A stretch of DNA of 64,000 nt from JBHIKY01 sp042139015 (GTDB taxonomy: Bacteria > Bacillota > Bacilli > Bacillales > Marinococcaceae), in NCBI RefSeq assembly GCF_042139015.1, contig NZ_JBHIKY010000008.1, positions 1 to 64,000 of the forward strand, in the 5' to 3' direction. Position 1 is the stretch's first letter. Each line of letters starts with the position of its first letter. A model generated the notes under the pieces. It was not told the origin of the DNA. It was given only the letters and a program-made list of their open reading frames with translations, and searched no databases. The translations under genes and the position numbers were made by a program. Of the stretch, positions 52,660-61,164 are shown piece after piece.

Positions 52660-53710
52660 ACTTAGATGCTTTCTCGCAGCTACGGTAAGGAATCCAGCCT
52701 AATGCCATTCCTTTACAACGCTGTTGTAGTGATGTGTAAGTGAGTGTCTGCTCGGAGAGATCAGGATGGGTAATAGCTTCTGCCAGCTCACGGCCCGCCA
52801 GGATGTCATATAAAGCCAAACGGGAATTTCTGCCGAATCTTTTACAATAAGGGGAACATTGGGGGCCGCAAAATGGGCATAAGCGGGAAATTAACTGTTG
52901 GGAAGTAATCATTAGGAGAGATTCCTTTAATTCTGCTTTGGAGATTCCAAAATCATAAAATCTTTCTAACGCACCGAAAGGAGTGCGGGCATGCATTGTC
53001 GTAAGCACTAAATGACCGCTTAAAGATGCTCTGACTGCTAGTCTGGCTGTTTCAGCATCTCTAATTTCTCCTACTAGCAATACATCAGGATCGTGGCGCA
53101 GCGATGCCTTTAACGCCTCTTGATAGGTAATACCGGCTTTGGGATTAATTTCTGTTTGGATCAAAGAGGGATTTCGCATTTCTACCGGATCTTCCGCACT
53201 TAAAATTCTTAATGAATAGACCTCTGCTAATTCATTTACAATCGTATAGAGAGTGGTTGTTTTCCCAGTTCCTGTAGCTCCAGTTAATGTAATTAATCCA
53301 TCTTTATAGAGTACAATACGTCGGAGGAAGTCTGAGACCTGCTGGTCAAATGATAATGAGGATAGGGAGAGATGCTGTTCCTGTGGAAGAATTCTAATGG
53401 AGAGACTTTCCTTAAAAGGAGTGGGCATTGTAGAAAAGCGTAAATGCACGGGAGGAGATGAGTGATTTAACAGAAATGCACCGCTCTGCGGGCGTCTCTG
53501 CTCGCCTATGTCCATTCCTGCTCTGAATTTGAAATGGGCAATCAGGCGTTCAGCAGCTTTTTTGTTTATTTCGTTCATTTTATACAGCGATCCATGAATT
53601 CGAAACCATACAGCATAATGCTGGGTTCCTGGCTGCAGATGGATATCTGAAGTGTGAAGATTGAATGCTCTCTGCAATAGCAGCCTGCTTTCTCTTTCAA
53701 CATTGTACAA
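52652..53710 (-). CDS. comGA: Competence ATPase ComGA
   Basis: This traffic ATPase of the PilB/GspE family powers pseudopilus assembly at the cell pole. The 352 residues carry Walker A LTGATGTGKTTTLYTI, the Asp box RILSAEDPVE, Walker B DVLLVGEIRDAETARLAV and the His box HLVLTTMHARTP. Cysteines near the C-terminus (CPFCGPQCSPYC) form a zinc-like cluster. It is the first gene of the operon, so the competence promoter should lie in 53711-53843. Confidence 0.95.
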   Translation of the reverse strand: MYNVERESRLLLQRAFNLHTSDIHLQPGTQHYAVWFRIHGSLYKMNEINKKAAERLIAHFKFRAGMDIGEQRRPQSGAFLLNHSSPPVHLRFSTMPTPFKESLSIRILPQEQHLSLSSLSFDQQVSDFLRRIVLYKDGLITLTGATGTGKTTTLYTIVNELAEVYSLRILSAEDPVEMRNPSLIQTEINPKAGITYQEALKASLRHDPDVLLVGEIRDAETARLAVRASLSGHLVLTTMHARTPFGALERFYDFGISKAELKESLLMITSQQLISRLCPFCGPQCSPYCKRFGRNSRLALYDILAGRELAEAITHPDLSEQTLTYTSLQQRCKGMALGWIPYRSCEKASKYA

Positions 53711-53781
53711 TAATACATCACCTGCTTTATTGGTAATTTTTTAGTGCCTTTTACTTATTCTTCGTCGCTATCTGCAATTCC

Positions 53782-53807
53782 TTCAAAAAAAATAAATATT
53801 TTTTGAA
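53782..53807. promoter_or_regulatory. AT-rich palindrome upstream of comGA (possible ComK-type site)
   Basis: TTCAAAAAA (53782-53790) and TTTTTTGAA (53799-53807) are inverted about 70-100 bases before the comGA start. ComK recognises A4-N5-T4 pairs. The spacing here is not exact, so the assignment is weak. Confidence 0.3.
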
Positions 53808-53844
53808 TAAGCTGAGCTCGTTTGCCTATACTATTAGATGTCAA

Positions 53845-53919
53845 TGGGATGTAGCCAAGCGGTAAGGCATCGGACTTTGACTCCGTGATGCGTAGGTTCG
53901 AATCCTGCCATCCCAGCCA
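53845..53919 (+). tRNA. tRNA-Gln (anticodon TTG)
   Basis: The 75-base sequence folds as a cloverleaf. The acceptor TGGGATG pairs with CATCCCA and is followed by G and an encoded CCA. The D-arm is AGCCAAGCGGTAAGGCA. The anticodon stem-loop GGACT-TTGAC-TCC presents TTG, and the T-loop is GGTTCGAATCC. It reads CAA/CAG glutamine codons. Confidence 0.95.
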
Positions 53920-53940
53920 TTACATATGCTTTAAAAACAT

Positions 53941-53979
53941 AAAAAGGGGCTGTATCATAAATGATACTCGCCCCTTTTT
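53941..53979 (+). terminator. Terminator of tRNA-Gln
   Basis: AAAAAGGGGC and GCCCCTTTTT are paired around a loop with an inner GTATCA/TGATAC pair, ending in a T-run. It lies 21 bases after the tRNA. Confidence 0.8.
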
Positions 53980-54004
53980 GCATGATAAAAAAAGCAGGGG
54001 ACAA

Positions 54005-54115
54005 GTCCTTCGCTTTCCGTGGGCAGCGCTTCAGCTAATCGGGCGAAACCCACGCCCGGCGGATCTTCAGCCGCTGCTCTTCCCACTGGAGTCTTCGGAC
54101 TTTTCCTCTGCTATC
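54005..54115. repeat. Dispersed intergenic repeat copy
   Basis: CTTCGCTTTCCGTGGGCAGC followed by inverted CAGCGGCTGAAG/CTTCAGC-type parts. It belongs to the CGCTTTCCG family seen at 47.6 kb. No gene is supported between the tRNA and 54174. Confidence 0.45.
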
Positions 54116-54142
54116 TTCTATTTAGGATACTACTTTTTCTAT

Positions 54143-54172
54143 AAAAAGGGGCTTTTGCTACAGCCCCTTTTT
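54143..54172 (-). terminator. Terminator of the yqgV frame
   Basis: On the minus strand AAAAAGGGGCT pairs with AGCCCCTTTTT around an 8-base loop and ends in a T-run. It lies 3 bases after the stop at 54175. Confidence 0.8.
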
Positions 54173-54174
54173 AT

Positions 54175-54486
54175 TTACTTGTTTTGTTTTTCTCTAACCG
54201 ATTCAATTTTTCCTTCCATGCGTTCTTGGCTTCCGTCCCTTCTGTCATCAATCCGTATATTAGTGGTTACACGCTCTGCCCCTTCATTGAAAGGAATATT
54301 ATGAAGTGACTGGATCACTTCAAATAAAACAGGCAGCTCGCCTTCTACGATCGTGCTCATTGGTGTCAGCTGATATTTAATTTTTCCACTGTACTGCTCC
54401 AGTGTGTCCTGAATTCTAGCTACATCTCCGCTCATGCTTGTTGAACCTGTGCCGACAGGAACAATTGTAATGTCGATGATTGCCAT
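54175..54486 (-). CDS. yqgV: YqgV-like thiamine-binding protein (internal start)
   Basis: The 103-residue product beginning at ATG 54486 has the full length and sequence of the MTH1187/YkoF-like small beta-alpha-beta family (MAIIDITIVPVG, QYSGKIKYQLTPMSTIVEGE, SLHNIPFNEGAERV). Members bind thiamine or its precursor. The strong ribosome site (GGAGG, 8 bases) argues that it is made separately even if the fused form is also translated. It is the same frame as the entry for 54175-55236. Confidence 0.75.
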   Translation of the reverse strand: MAIIDITIVPVGTGSTSMSGDVARIQDTLEQYSGKIKYQLTPMSTIVEGELPVLFEVIQSLHNIPFNEGAERVTTNIRIDDRRDGSQERMEGKIESVREKQNK

Positions 54487-55236
54487 TCGTTTCTCCTCCT
54501 TTTCATTTTTAAATACTGATCGATTTGCCTCCAGCTTTTCAGGAAATTCCTCTTTAGCGAGAGCTCGGTATGCTTCTACAGCAGTTAAGAGATGAATCCG
54601 GTCCGGGAGGGAGCAGGCTGCTTTTCTTTGCACTGCATAGGAAATGACCAACAATCGTTTTCTTATCCATTTTAAACGGCGCACTTGAATGACTCGGTGC
54701 AGCAGAGGTGCTGCTGCAGCCGATATATAGGAAGCGGCAGCAAAAGATGCAGCAGGTCGAATGTCAGCCAGTACCAACAAGAGTGTAGTAATCGGCACGA
54801 ATAAAAAGAAGATTACCACCGTGTTTGTGGAACAATATCTGTTGGTGATAGAAGCTCTTTTAATTCTGTAAATTTTCGACCGCTTAATTATTCCCTTATA
54901 ACTGAATACTTTATGCTCTGCTCCATGAAATTTTCTCAATTGCTTTGGAAAAATAAAATGCGTTCCATACATCAGGTAAAAAAGTGAATATATAGGCAGA
55001 CCAGTCTGCACAAATGGAAAAAACAACGGCAGCATTGCAGCCGCAGTCCATAAGGCAAACACCGCTTTGTACCAATAAGGCATAGCCTGGAATACATACC
55101 AGCAAACAGCCAGCATCGTTCTCATAGACAATGCTTTTACTGTTGCTTTTACACGATTATTATCTAAACAGGCCCATCCTATATGTGTTCTTCCAATAAA
55201 CAGAACGCCGTTTTGATAAGAAAGACCGCGTATCAT
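54175..55236 (-). CDS. DUF1385-like membrane protein fused in frame to a YqgV-type thiamine-binding domain
   Basis: The 353-codon frame has two parts. Residues 1-250 form a membrane protein with helices at about 61-77, 80-94 and 145-185. It has the motif RKFHGAEHKVFSYKG and then TNRYCSTNTVV, resembling the HGAEHK ... YRCGSSF core of YqhQ. Residues 251-353 are a complete MTH1187/YqgV protein (MAIIDITIVPVGTGSTSMSG). No stop separates them, yet a perfect AAGGAGG stands 8 bases before the internal ATG (54486). The long frame could therefore be a fusion protein, or the upstream gene may have lost its stop by frameshift. It overlaps the upstream gene by four bases (ATGA). Confidence 0.65.
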   Translation of the reverse strand: MIRGLSYQNGVLFIGRTHIGWACLDNNRVKATVKALSMRTMLAVCWYVFQAMPYWYKAVFALWTAAAMLPLFFPFVQTGLPIYSLFYLMYGTHFIFPKQLRKFHGAEHKVFSYKGIIKRSKIYRIKRASITNRYCSTNTVVIFFLFVPITTLLLVLADIRPAASFAAASYISAAAAPLLHRVIQVRRLKWIRKRLLVISYAVQRKAACSLPDRIHLLTAVEAYRALAKEEFPEKLEANRSVFKNEKEEKRMAIIDITIVPVGTGSTSMSGDVARIQDTLEQYSGKIKYQLTPMSTIVEGELPVLFEVIQSLHNIPFNEGAERVTTNIRIDDRRDGSQERMEGKIESVREKQNK

Positions 55237-55850
55237 CCTGCACCTCTGTTCTGCCCTTCTACATTTACAAAGCGCTCCATAACCCAGAAAAAGGATTCAT
55301 CATCATTTCCTTTACCCGAAAAATCCCTTTCGAAAAACCTTGCATCTTTTGAGTCCAGGCCATTATGTTCCTCCCAGGTGTGCAGATAGCTGATAATCGC
55401 TCTTTCCGGTTCAGCTTCCCCGTTAATTTCCACTGCGATGCTGCCTTCGTTTCCAACGGTTTTATTTTCTAACATCGTATTAGGAAATGTAAAAAGCACA
55501 CCATTTTCTACGGTTTCTGCTTCCGCTTCCACTGACTCATTTTCCCCAATTTGTATATCATAGTGCTGAATAGAATCACTGTTTATAATCTCCCCATTAT
55601 CATCAAGAATCGTCACACCAATATAGTCGTTTCCGGCAAATCCGTCTTCCGGGCTGACTTCCCAGGACCAGGAGGCATCTAATATAGCTGATTTTTGATT
55701 TTCTTCAAATGAGGTGTCCCATTTCACATGTTCATCGAGCTCATCATTCGTTACGATTTCCGCCTGCGTTATGTAGAAACCTCCGCCGGCAAACAATAAT
55801 ATCATTAATAGTGTCGGCAATATCACAACTAATTTATTACCATTAAACAA
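55233..55850 (-). CDS. Unknown membrane-anchored acidic extracytoplasmic protein
   Basis: I do not recognise it. The 205 residues start with a membrane anchor (about 6-27, KLVVILPTLLMILLFAGG). A strongly acidic, beta-looking outer domain follows, with many Glu/Asp/Asn (GENESVEAEAETVENG, NKTVGNEGSIAVEING). No cysteine or lipobox is present. The stop overlaps the start of the DUF1385-like frame (ATGA), so the two are co-translated and may work together at the membrane. It might be the anchored partner of that membrane protein. Confidence 0.7.
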   Translation of the reverse strand: MFNGNKLVVILPTLLMILLFAGGGFYITQAEIVTNDELDEHVKWDTSFEENQKSAILDASWSWEVSPEDGFAGNDYIGVTILDDNGEIINSDSIQHYDIQIGENESVEAEAETVENGVLFTFPNTMLENKTVGNEGSIAVEINGEAEPERAIISYLHTWEEHNGLDSKDARFFERDFSGKGNDDESFFWVMERFVNVEGQNRGAG

Positions 55851-55916
55851 AGGTCACACTCCCTTCCTCTCCCTAAGGAAAGCTTCTTTTGAAGTATAAG
55901 ATAAGACGTTTATCAT

Positions 55917-57356
55917 CTAATTTTGTTTCATTTTATTTTTTTCGTAAGTAGAAAATCCTAGTTTTTTCAGCCTGTATTGAAGGGACTGTCTGCTTAGACC
56001 TAACGCTTCAGCTGTTTTTGAAATATTTCCACTGTATTGATCTAAGGCATACTTTACATATTTTTTCTCCTGTTGAAATAATACATCATGAAGCGGCTGT
56101 ATCGGCTTTTCCATTTCATGTGCGCTGCCTTTTTCAGCAGGCTCCGGTTCAATAGATCGGACAGGTCGGAAGTGTGCAGGAAGATGTTTTAATTCAAGCT
56201 TTTTTTCGCTTCCGTCCATAATATTCATAGCGCCTTCAATGACGTGCTCAAGTTCTCTTACATTACCGGGCCAGTGATAAGAAGTAAATATATTCATTAC
56301 ATCGGCTGAAATATCATTTACTTCCATACTGAATAATTTATTTAACTTGCCTAAAAATACCGAAGCCAGTTTATCTATATCATCTTTTCTGTCGCGAAGC
56401 GGAGGCACAATTACAGTGACCACACTGAGACGGTAAAATAAATCACTGCGAAGCCGGTTTTCTGCTATGGCAGTTTGAGGATCTTCATTCATTGTCGCAA
56501 TTATCCGGACATTCACCTTTTTCTCTTTCGTATCTCCAATCCTTCTGATTTTTCTTTCTTGGAGCACGCGCAGCAGCTTCGCCTGAAGAGATATACTTAA
56601 AGAATTTATTTCGTCAAGCAGAAGAGTTCCTCCTTCTGCTTCTTCAAATAATCCTTCTCTTTCTTTCGACCCTGTAAATGCTCCACTCTTCGTGCCAAAA
56701 AGAATACTTTCGACAAGATGCTCAGGTATAGCTGCACAATTCTGCGAAATAAATGGTTTCGCTGACCTTTTGCTTCCAGTATGAATACTTTGGGCAAACA
56801 GTTCTTTTCCAGTTCCTGTTTCTCCAATAATGAGTACAGAAGATGAGGTTCTGGTAGCTTTTTTGGATGCTTCAACTACATTCTTTATTAAATCAGTTTC
56901 TCCAACAATTTGGTCAAAGGTAAACCTTGCCTGATACGATTTTTTTATATTGCTTCGTATAAGCTTTTCTATCTTTGTAATATCTCGTGATAATTCGACC
57001 GCTGCAATGATTCCATTTTCAGTAATAACAGGAAATGTATCATTTAATGTATTTATTTCTGCTCCGTGTTTATTAAAATACGTTTGTTGTACTCCATGTG
57101 ATGAAGTTCTGTTATTTAAAGCTTCAAGAAGAGTGCTGCGATCCTTTTCATGAAAACGAAAAATTTCATGGAGTGATTGCTGCATCACTTGTTCCTGCTT
57201 CATCCCTTCTATTTCGGACATTTTTTTATTATATAAGATAGTTCTCCCTTGTTCATCAATAATATGAACCCCGGTATCGAGCTTCTCAGCAAGCTGATTT
57301 AATAACGAAGCTGCATCTTTCTTCTCAAATTTTCTAGATTCCAAGCAACTCACCAC
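55917..57356 (-). CDS. rocR: Sigma-54-dependent activator of arginine/ornithine use, RocR
   Basis: The 479 residues comprise an N-terminal PAS domain (about 20-130, GVHIIDEQGRTILYNKKMSE), then the AAA+ domain with Walker A IGETGTGKELFAQSIH. The sigma-54 loop has the form GAFTGS and Walker B is GGTLLLDEINS. A Fis helix-turn-helix closes the protein (NISKTAEALGLSRQSLQYRLKK). It is divergent from rocD across a region with tandem binding-site candidates, as RocR is in B. subtilis. The GTG at 57356 is an upper limit. A TTG at 57344 behind GGTGGTG is also possible. Confidence 0.92.
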   Translation of the reverse strand: MVSCLESRKFEKKDAASLLNQLAEKLDTGVHIIDEQGRTILYNKKMSEIEGMKQEQVMQQSLHEIFRFHEKDRSTLLEALNNRTSSHGVQQTYFNKHGAEINTLNDTFPVITENGIIAAVELSRDITKIEKLIRSNIKKSYQARFTFDQIVGETDLIKNVVEASKKATRTSSSVLIIGETGTGKELFAQSIHTGSKRSAKPFISQNCAAIPEHLVESILFGTKSGAFTGSKEREGLFEEAEGGTLLLDEINSLSISLQAKLLRVLQERKIRRIGDTKEKKVNVRIIATMNEDPQTAIAENRLRSDLFYRLSVVTVIVPPLRDRKDDIDKLASVFLGKLNKLFSMEVNDISADVMNIFTSYHWPGNVRELEHVIEGAMNIMDGSEKKLELKHLPAHFRPVRSIEPEPAEKGSAHEMEKPIQPLHDVLFQQEKKYVKYALDQYSGNISKTAEALGLSRQSLQYRLKKLGFSTYEKNKMKQN

Positions 57357-57388
57357 CTGACATTATTTTATATAGTATTCAGTTTTAG

Positions 57389-57446
57389 TGCAAATTTTTT
57401 TTGCTCCTGCCACTTCTTTCAGTATTTTTGTGCAAATTTATTTTTC
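57389..57446 (+). promoter_or_regulatory. Tandem RocR-type upstream activating sites
   Basis: GTGCAAATTT occurs twice (TGCAAA at 57389 and 57431), 42 bases apart, i.e. four helical turns. The first is a clear inverted repeat GCAAA-N5-TTTGC (57390-57404), the second is weaker. They lie 48-90 bases upstream of the -24 box of rocD and next to rocR, fitting RocR enhancer sites. Confidence 0.6.
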
Positions 57447-57478
57447 ATTTCATTCTGACTAAAGCATTTTTGTCCTGA

Positions 57479-57494
57479 TGGCATGAATTTTGCA
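57479..57494 (+). promoter_or_regulatory. Sigma-54 promoter of rocD
   Basis: TGGCAT-GAATT-TTGCA matches the -24/-12 consensus with correct spacing, 39 bases before the rocD ATG. Confidence 0.88.
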
Positions 57495-57532
57495 TATTAT
57501 GAATATCATATTAGAGCAAAGGAGTAGATGCT

Positions 57533-58735
57533 ATGAATGCTGCATCAAATTTAATAGACCTTCATAATAAATATGGAGCCAACAATTATAATCCATTACC
57601 GGTCGTGCTTGAAGAAGGAGAAGGGGTCTGGGTGAAGGATGTGGAAGGAAACCGTTATCTTGATATGCTTAGTGCGTACTCTGCTTTAAACCAGGGACAC
57701 CGCCACCCTAGAATAATAGAGGCATTAAAAAATCAAGCAGATAAAATTACCCTTACCTCAAGAGCATTTCATAACGATCAGCTCGCGCCTTTTTATGAAA
57801 TGCTTGCAAACCTTACAGGCATGTCAAAAATTCTTCCAATGAATACGGGTGCAGAAGCTGTAGAAACAGCGGTAAAGGCAGCAAGACGCTGGGCTTACCG
57901 ATACAAAGGAGTTAAAGAAAATCAAGCTGAAATTATCGTATGTACTGATAATTTTCACGGCAGAACGATGACAGCAGTCTCGCTGTCTTCAAATGAAGAA
58001 TATAAAAAGGATTTTGGACCGATGCTTCCAGGAATCAAAGTCATAACATACGGAGACTCAGAAGCACTGAGAAAAGCAGTGACCCCGGAAACTGCTGCTT
58101 TTATTGTCGAACCAATTCAAGGCGAAGCAGGAATCATCATTCCACCGGAGGGGTATTTGCAGGAGGTGCGCAATATTTGCAGTGAGAACAATGTTTTGTT
58201 TATTGCTGATGAAATACAATCCGGCCTGGGCCGCAGCGGAAGACCATTTGCCTGCGACTGGGAAGATGTAACACCAGATATGTATATTCTAGGCAAAGCA
58301 TTAGGAGGAGGAGTATTTCCTATTTCCGCAGTATGTTCAAGCGATGAAATATTAAGTGTATTTGAACCAGGCTCGCACGGTTCTACTTTCGGTGGAAATC
58401 CGCTCGCTGCTGCAGTAGGCAGTGCATCGCTTGAAGTTCTTGAACGTGAGAAGTTATGGGACCGCTCAAATGAGCTTGGCAGCTGGTTTAAGGAAAAACT
58501 CGCTTCTATTGATCACAAAACAATAAAAGAAGTCCGAGGAAGAGGTCTCTTTATCGGCATAGAATTAACGGTCCCTGCCCGTCCTTTCTGCGAGGCTTTG
58601 AAAAATCACGGACTCCTCTGCAAAGAAACACATGAACATGTTATTCGTCTTGCTCCTCCGCTCGTAATTGAAAAGCGAGAACTTGAATGGGCTTTTGCGC
58701 AAATAGAAAAAGTTTTCAACCTTGAGTTAAATTAA
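57533..58735 (+). CDS. rocD: Ornithine aminotransferase
   Basis: This PLP enzyme converts ornithine and 2-oxoglutarate to glutamate semialdehyde in arginine breakdown. The 400 residues show the OAT pattern NNYNPLPVVLEEGEGVWVKD, split over the start, then NTGAEAVETAVKAARRW, IADEIQSGLGRSGR and the PLP lysine in YILGKALGGGVFP. AAAGGAG is 8 bases before the ATG. It is transcribed alone, ending in a terminator shared with aspA. Ornithine comes from RocF, encoded just beyond. Confidence 0.96.
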   Translation: MNAASNLIDLHNKYGANNYNPLPVVLEEGEGVWVKDVEGNRYLDMLSAYSALNQGHRHPRIIEALKNQADKITLTSRAFHNDQLAPFYEMLANLTGMSKILPMNTGAEAVETAVKAARRWAYRYKGVKENQAEIIVCTDNFHGRTMTAVSLSSNEEYKKDFGPMLPGIKVITYGDSEALRKAVTPETAAFIVEPIQGEAGIIIPPEGYLQEVRNICSENNVLFIADEIQSGLGRSGRPFACDWEDVTPDMYILGKALGGGVFPISAVCSSDEILSVFEPGSHGSTFGGNPLAAAVGSASLEVLEREKLWDRSNELGSWFKEKLASIDHKTIKEVRGRGLFIGIELTVPARPFCEALKNHGLLCKETHEHVIRLAPPLVIEKRELEWAFAQIEKVFNLELN

Positions 58736-58753
58736 TTTCTTAAGTGATAAGTA

Positions 58754-58788
58754 AAACAGCGGTTCTGTCCTGAAACAGGCCGCTGTTT
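58754..58788. terminator. Terminator between rocD and aspA
   Basis: AAACAGCGG (58754-58762) and CCGCTGTTT (58780-58788) pair perfectly with an inner CTGT/ACAG pair. It lies between two convergent genes. Confidence 0.75.
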
Positions 58789-58793
58789 ATTGT

Positions 58794-60212
58794 TTAATCG
58801 TTGTGCATAAATTTAGACCCGGCAATTCCTGGGTTTGTCATTTCCTTCACATCAAGAATTTCGTCTAATTCTTCTTTAGATAATATACCTCTCTCGAGAC
58901 ATATTTCTCTTACACTTCGGTTTGTTTCAATTGCTTCTTTAGCAATACGGGAAGCCGTTTCATAGCCAACATGCGGATTAATTGCCGTTATCACCCCGAC
59001 GCTCTGTTCGACCATCTCTCTGCAGCGCTCCACGTTTGCAGTCAAACCATCCACCGCATAATCCCGAAATACATTCAATCCATTTTGAAGAATAGATAAT
59101 GATTGAAGCAGATTAAAAACCAGTACAGGCTCCATCACGTTCAATTCGAGCTGGCCCGCTTCAGAAGCAAGGCTGATTGTATGATCATTGCCGATCACCT
59201 GAAATGAAATCTGATTCACGACCTCACACATTACCGGATTTACTTTTCCCGGCATAATAGAAGAGCCTGGCTGCCTGGACGGCAGGTTTATTTCATTTAA
59301 TCCGGTACGGGGGCCAGAACTCATCAGGCGGAGGTCATTTGCCATTTTCGATAAGTTAATTGCATGCACCTTAAGTGCCCCTGAAAGCTCTGTATACGCA
59401 TCTGTATTTTGGGTAGCATCGACCAGATCCTCCGCACTGAAAAACGGCATATTTGTCAATTCCGCAAGATACACTGATACTTTTTGAATATATGCAGGCT
59501 TTGCGTTTAAGCCGGTCCCTACCGCAGTGGCTCCCATATTTATAGCGTACAGATGTTCAACAGAGCGTTTAATGCGGGCAAGATCTCTTCCGAGCACTCG
59601 TTTGTACGCCCCAAACTCCTGGCCCAGTCGGATTGGCACTGCATCCTGAAGGTGTGTCCTGCCCATTTTGATAACAGTGTCAAATTCATTTTCTTTGGTT
59701 TCTATGACTTTTATCAGTTCATCGATCGAGTGGGTCAGTCCTTTTGCCAGATTTAACGAGGCTATGTGAATGGCAGTTGGAAAAGAATCATTCGTAGATT
59801 GTGCCATATTCACATGAGTATTTGGGCTGACCATCAAATAATGGCCTTTTTGACCTCCAAGAAGTTCAATCGCTCTGTTTGCAATAACTTCATTGGCATT
59901 CATATTAAAAGAGGTGCCGGCCCCGCCTTGAATAGCATCCACAATAAACTGATCGTTAAACCTTCCCTCTATCACTTCTTCTGCTGCCTGAATAATAGCG
60001 CCGGCTATATTTTTTGTCAGCCCTCCAACATCTCTGTTGGCTAATGCCGCAGCTTTCTTAACATACCCAAACGCTTTGATTAATTCAGGATGAGGGTGGT
60101 AGCCCGTAATAGGGAAATTTTCTTTGGCACGAATCGTCTGAATTCCGTAGTAAGCATCTACAGGAACGTTCTTTTCTCCAAGAAAATCTCTTTCCGTCCG
60201 AAACTCACTCAT
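58794..60212 (-). CDS. aspA: Aspartate ammonia-lyase
   Basis: The enzyme splits L-aspartate to fumarate and ammonia. From ATG 60212 it has 472 residues. The start EFRTERDFLGEKNVPVDAYY and IQGGAGTSFNMNANEV, STNDSFPTAIHIA and the fumarase-superfamily signature GSSIMPGKVNPVMCE follow the AspA pattern rather than fumarase C. AAGGAG lies 10 bases before. It follows rocF after 24 bases and shares its sigma-54 promoter, an unusual pairing of arginase with aspartase. Confidence 0.92.
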   Translation of the reverse strand: MSEFRTERDFLGEKNVPVDAYYGIQTIRAKENFPITGYHPHPELIKAFGYVKKAAALANRDVGGLTKNIAGAIIQAAEEVIEGRFNDQFIVDAIQGGAGTSFNMNANEVIANRAIELLGGQKGHYLMVSPNTHVNMAQSTNDSFPTAIHIASLNLAKGLTHSIDELIKVIETKENEFDTVIKMGRTHLQDAVPIRLGQEFGAYKRVLGRDLARIKRSVEHLYAINMGATAVGTGLNAKPAYIQKVSVYLAELTNMPFFSAEDLVDATQNTDAYTELSGALKVHAINLSKMANDLRLMSSGPRTGLNEINLPSRQPGSSIMPGKVNPVMCEVVNQISFQVIGNDHTISLASEAGQLELNVMEPVLVFNLLQSLSILQNGLNVFRDYAVDGLTANVERCREMVEQSVGVITAINPHVGYETASRIAKEAIETNRSVREICLERGILSKEELDEILDVKEMTNPGIAGSKFMHND

Positions 60213-60236
60213 TCCCAATAAACTCCTTTATTATTT

Positions 60237-61133
60237 CTACTTTAATTTTTCCCCAAACAATGAACCCATTAATGCGACTGCTACTTCAGCAGTTTTATTC
60301 TTCTCATCGAGGATCGGATTCACCTCTACAAATTCAGCCGAGGTTATCTTGTCTGATTCAGCAAGCATCTCCATCGCCAAATGACTTTCCCTGTAATTCA
60401 GTCCTCCAAGCACAGGTGTTCCAACGCCTGGGGCGTCGTGCGGATCCAGTCCGTCCAGATCAAGACTTAGATGAATTCCATCGCATTCTTCTAAATATGT
60501 AACCGCTTGTCTCATTACCTCCGGCATGCCTAAACGGTCTATTTCATGCATCGTGTAGACCTGCATATTAGTTCGGCGGATGTACGCTTTTTCACCGTCA
60601 TCGAGCTCGCGGGCGCCAATAATAACAACATTTTCAGGTTTTATTTTTGGAGAAAAACCACCAATATTTGTCAGTGAATCATGTCCATCACCCAAAGATA
60701 CAGCTAAAGGCATGCCGTGAATATTTCCGGATGGAGAGGTATCCGCAGTATTCAGGTCTCCGTGAGCATCATACCAGATCACTCCTAATTTATTAAAGCT
60801 GGCAGAAATGCCGGCAATAGTGCCGATTGCAATACTGTGATCGCCGCCTAGAATAAGAGGGAACCGTTGTTCCTCCAATATAGCAGACACCTTGGAAGCA
60901 AGTCGCTTATTAGTTTCTGCAACCTCCCAAAGATTACTCAGCTTATGGTGGATATTACTTTCACTGCTTCTTTTCTCAACTTCAATATCTCCGGCATCCT
61001 TAATTTCATAACCCAGTGCTTCTAGTCTTGTCGTCAAATCTGCATACCTCATTGCACTTGGCCCCATATCAACGCCTCGTCTATTTTGACCATGATCCAT
61101 AGGCACCCCGAGCACCGTCATTTTTTTATTCAT
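60237..61133 (-). CDS. rocF: Arginase
   Basis: This manganese enzyme splits arginine to ornithine and urea. The 298 residues carry all metal motifs: GGDHSIAIGT (His), WYDAHGDLNT (Asp/His/Asp) and SLDLDGLDPHDAPG (Asp/Asp). The opening MTVLGVPMDHGQNRRGVDMG is typical of arginases rather than agmatinases. It is the first gene after a sigma-54 promoter and feeds RocD. GAAAGGAG precedes the ATG. Confidence 0.96.
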   Translation of the reverse strand: MNKKMTVLGVPMDHGQNRRGVDMGPSAMRYADLTTRLEALGYEIKDAGDIEVEKRSSESNIHHKLSNLWEVAETNKRLASKVSAILEEQRFPLILGGDHSIAIGTIAGISASFNKLGVIWYDAHGDLNTADTSPSGNIHGMPLAVSLGDGHDSLTNIGGFSPKIKPENVVIIGARELDDGEKAYIRRTNMQVYTMHEIDRLGMPEVMRQAVTYLEECDGIHLSLDLDGLDPHDAPGVGTPVLGGLNYRESHLAMEMLAESDKITSAEFVEVNPILDEKNKTAEVAVALMGSLFGEKLK

Positions 61134-61164
61134 CTGTACTAGCTCCTTTCTTTTATATTATGTA

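Noticed and set aside
53885..54304. 139-codon plus-strand frame after the tRNA
   Set aside because: Runs through the tRNA end, two terminators and a palindromic repeat, then antisense to yqgV.
58794..60212. Fumarase (fumC)
   Set aside because: Shares the GSS-x4-K-x-N signature, but the N-terminal and middle sequence follow aspartate ammonia-lyase.
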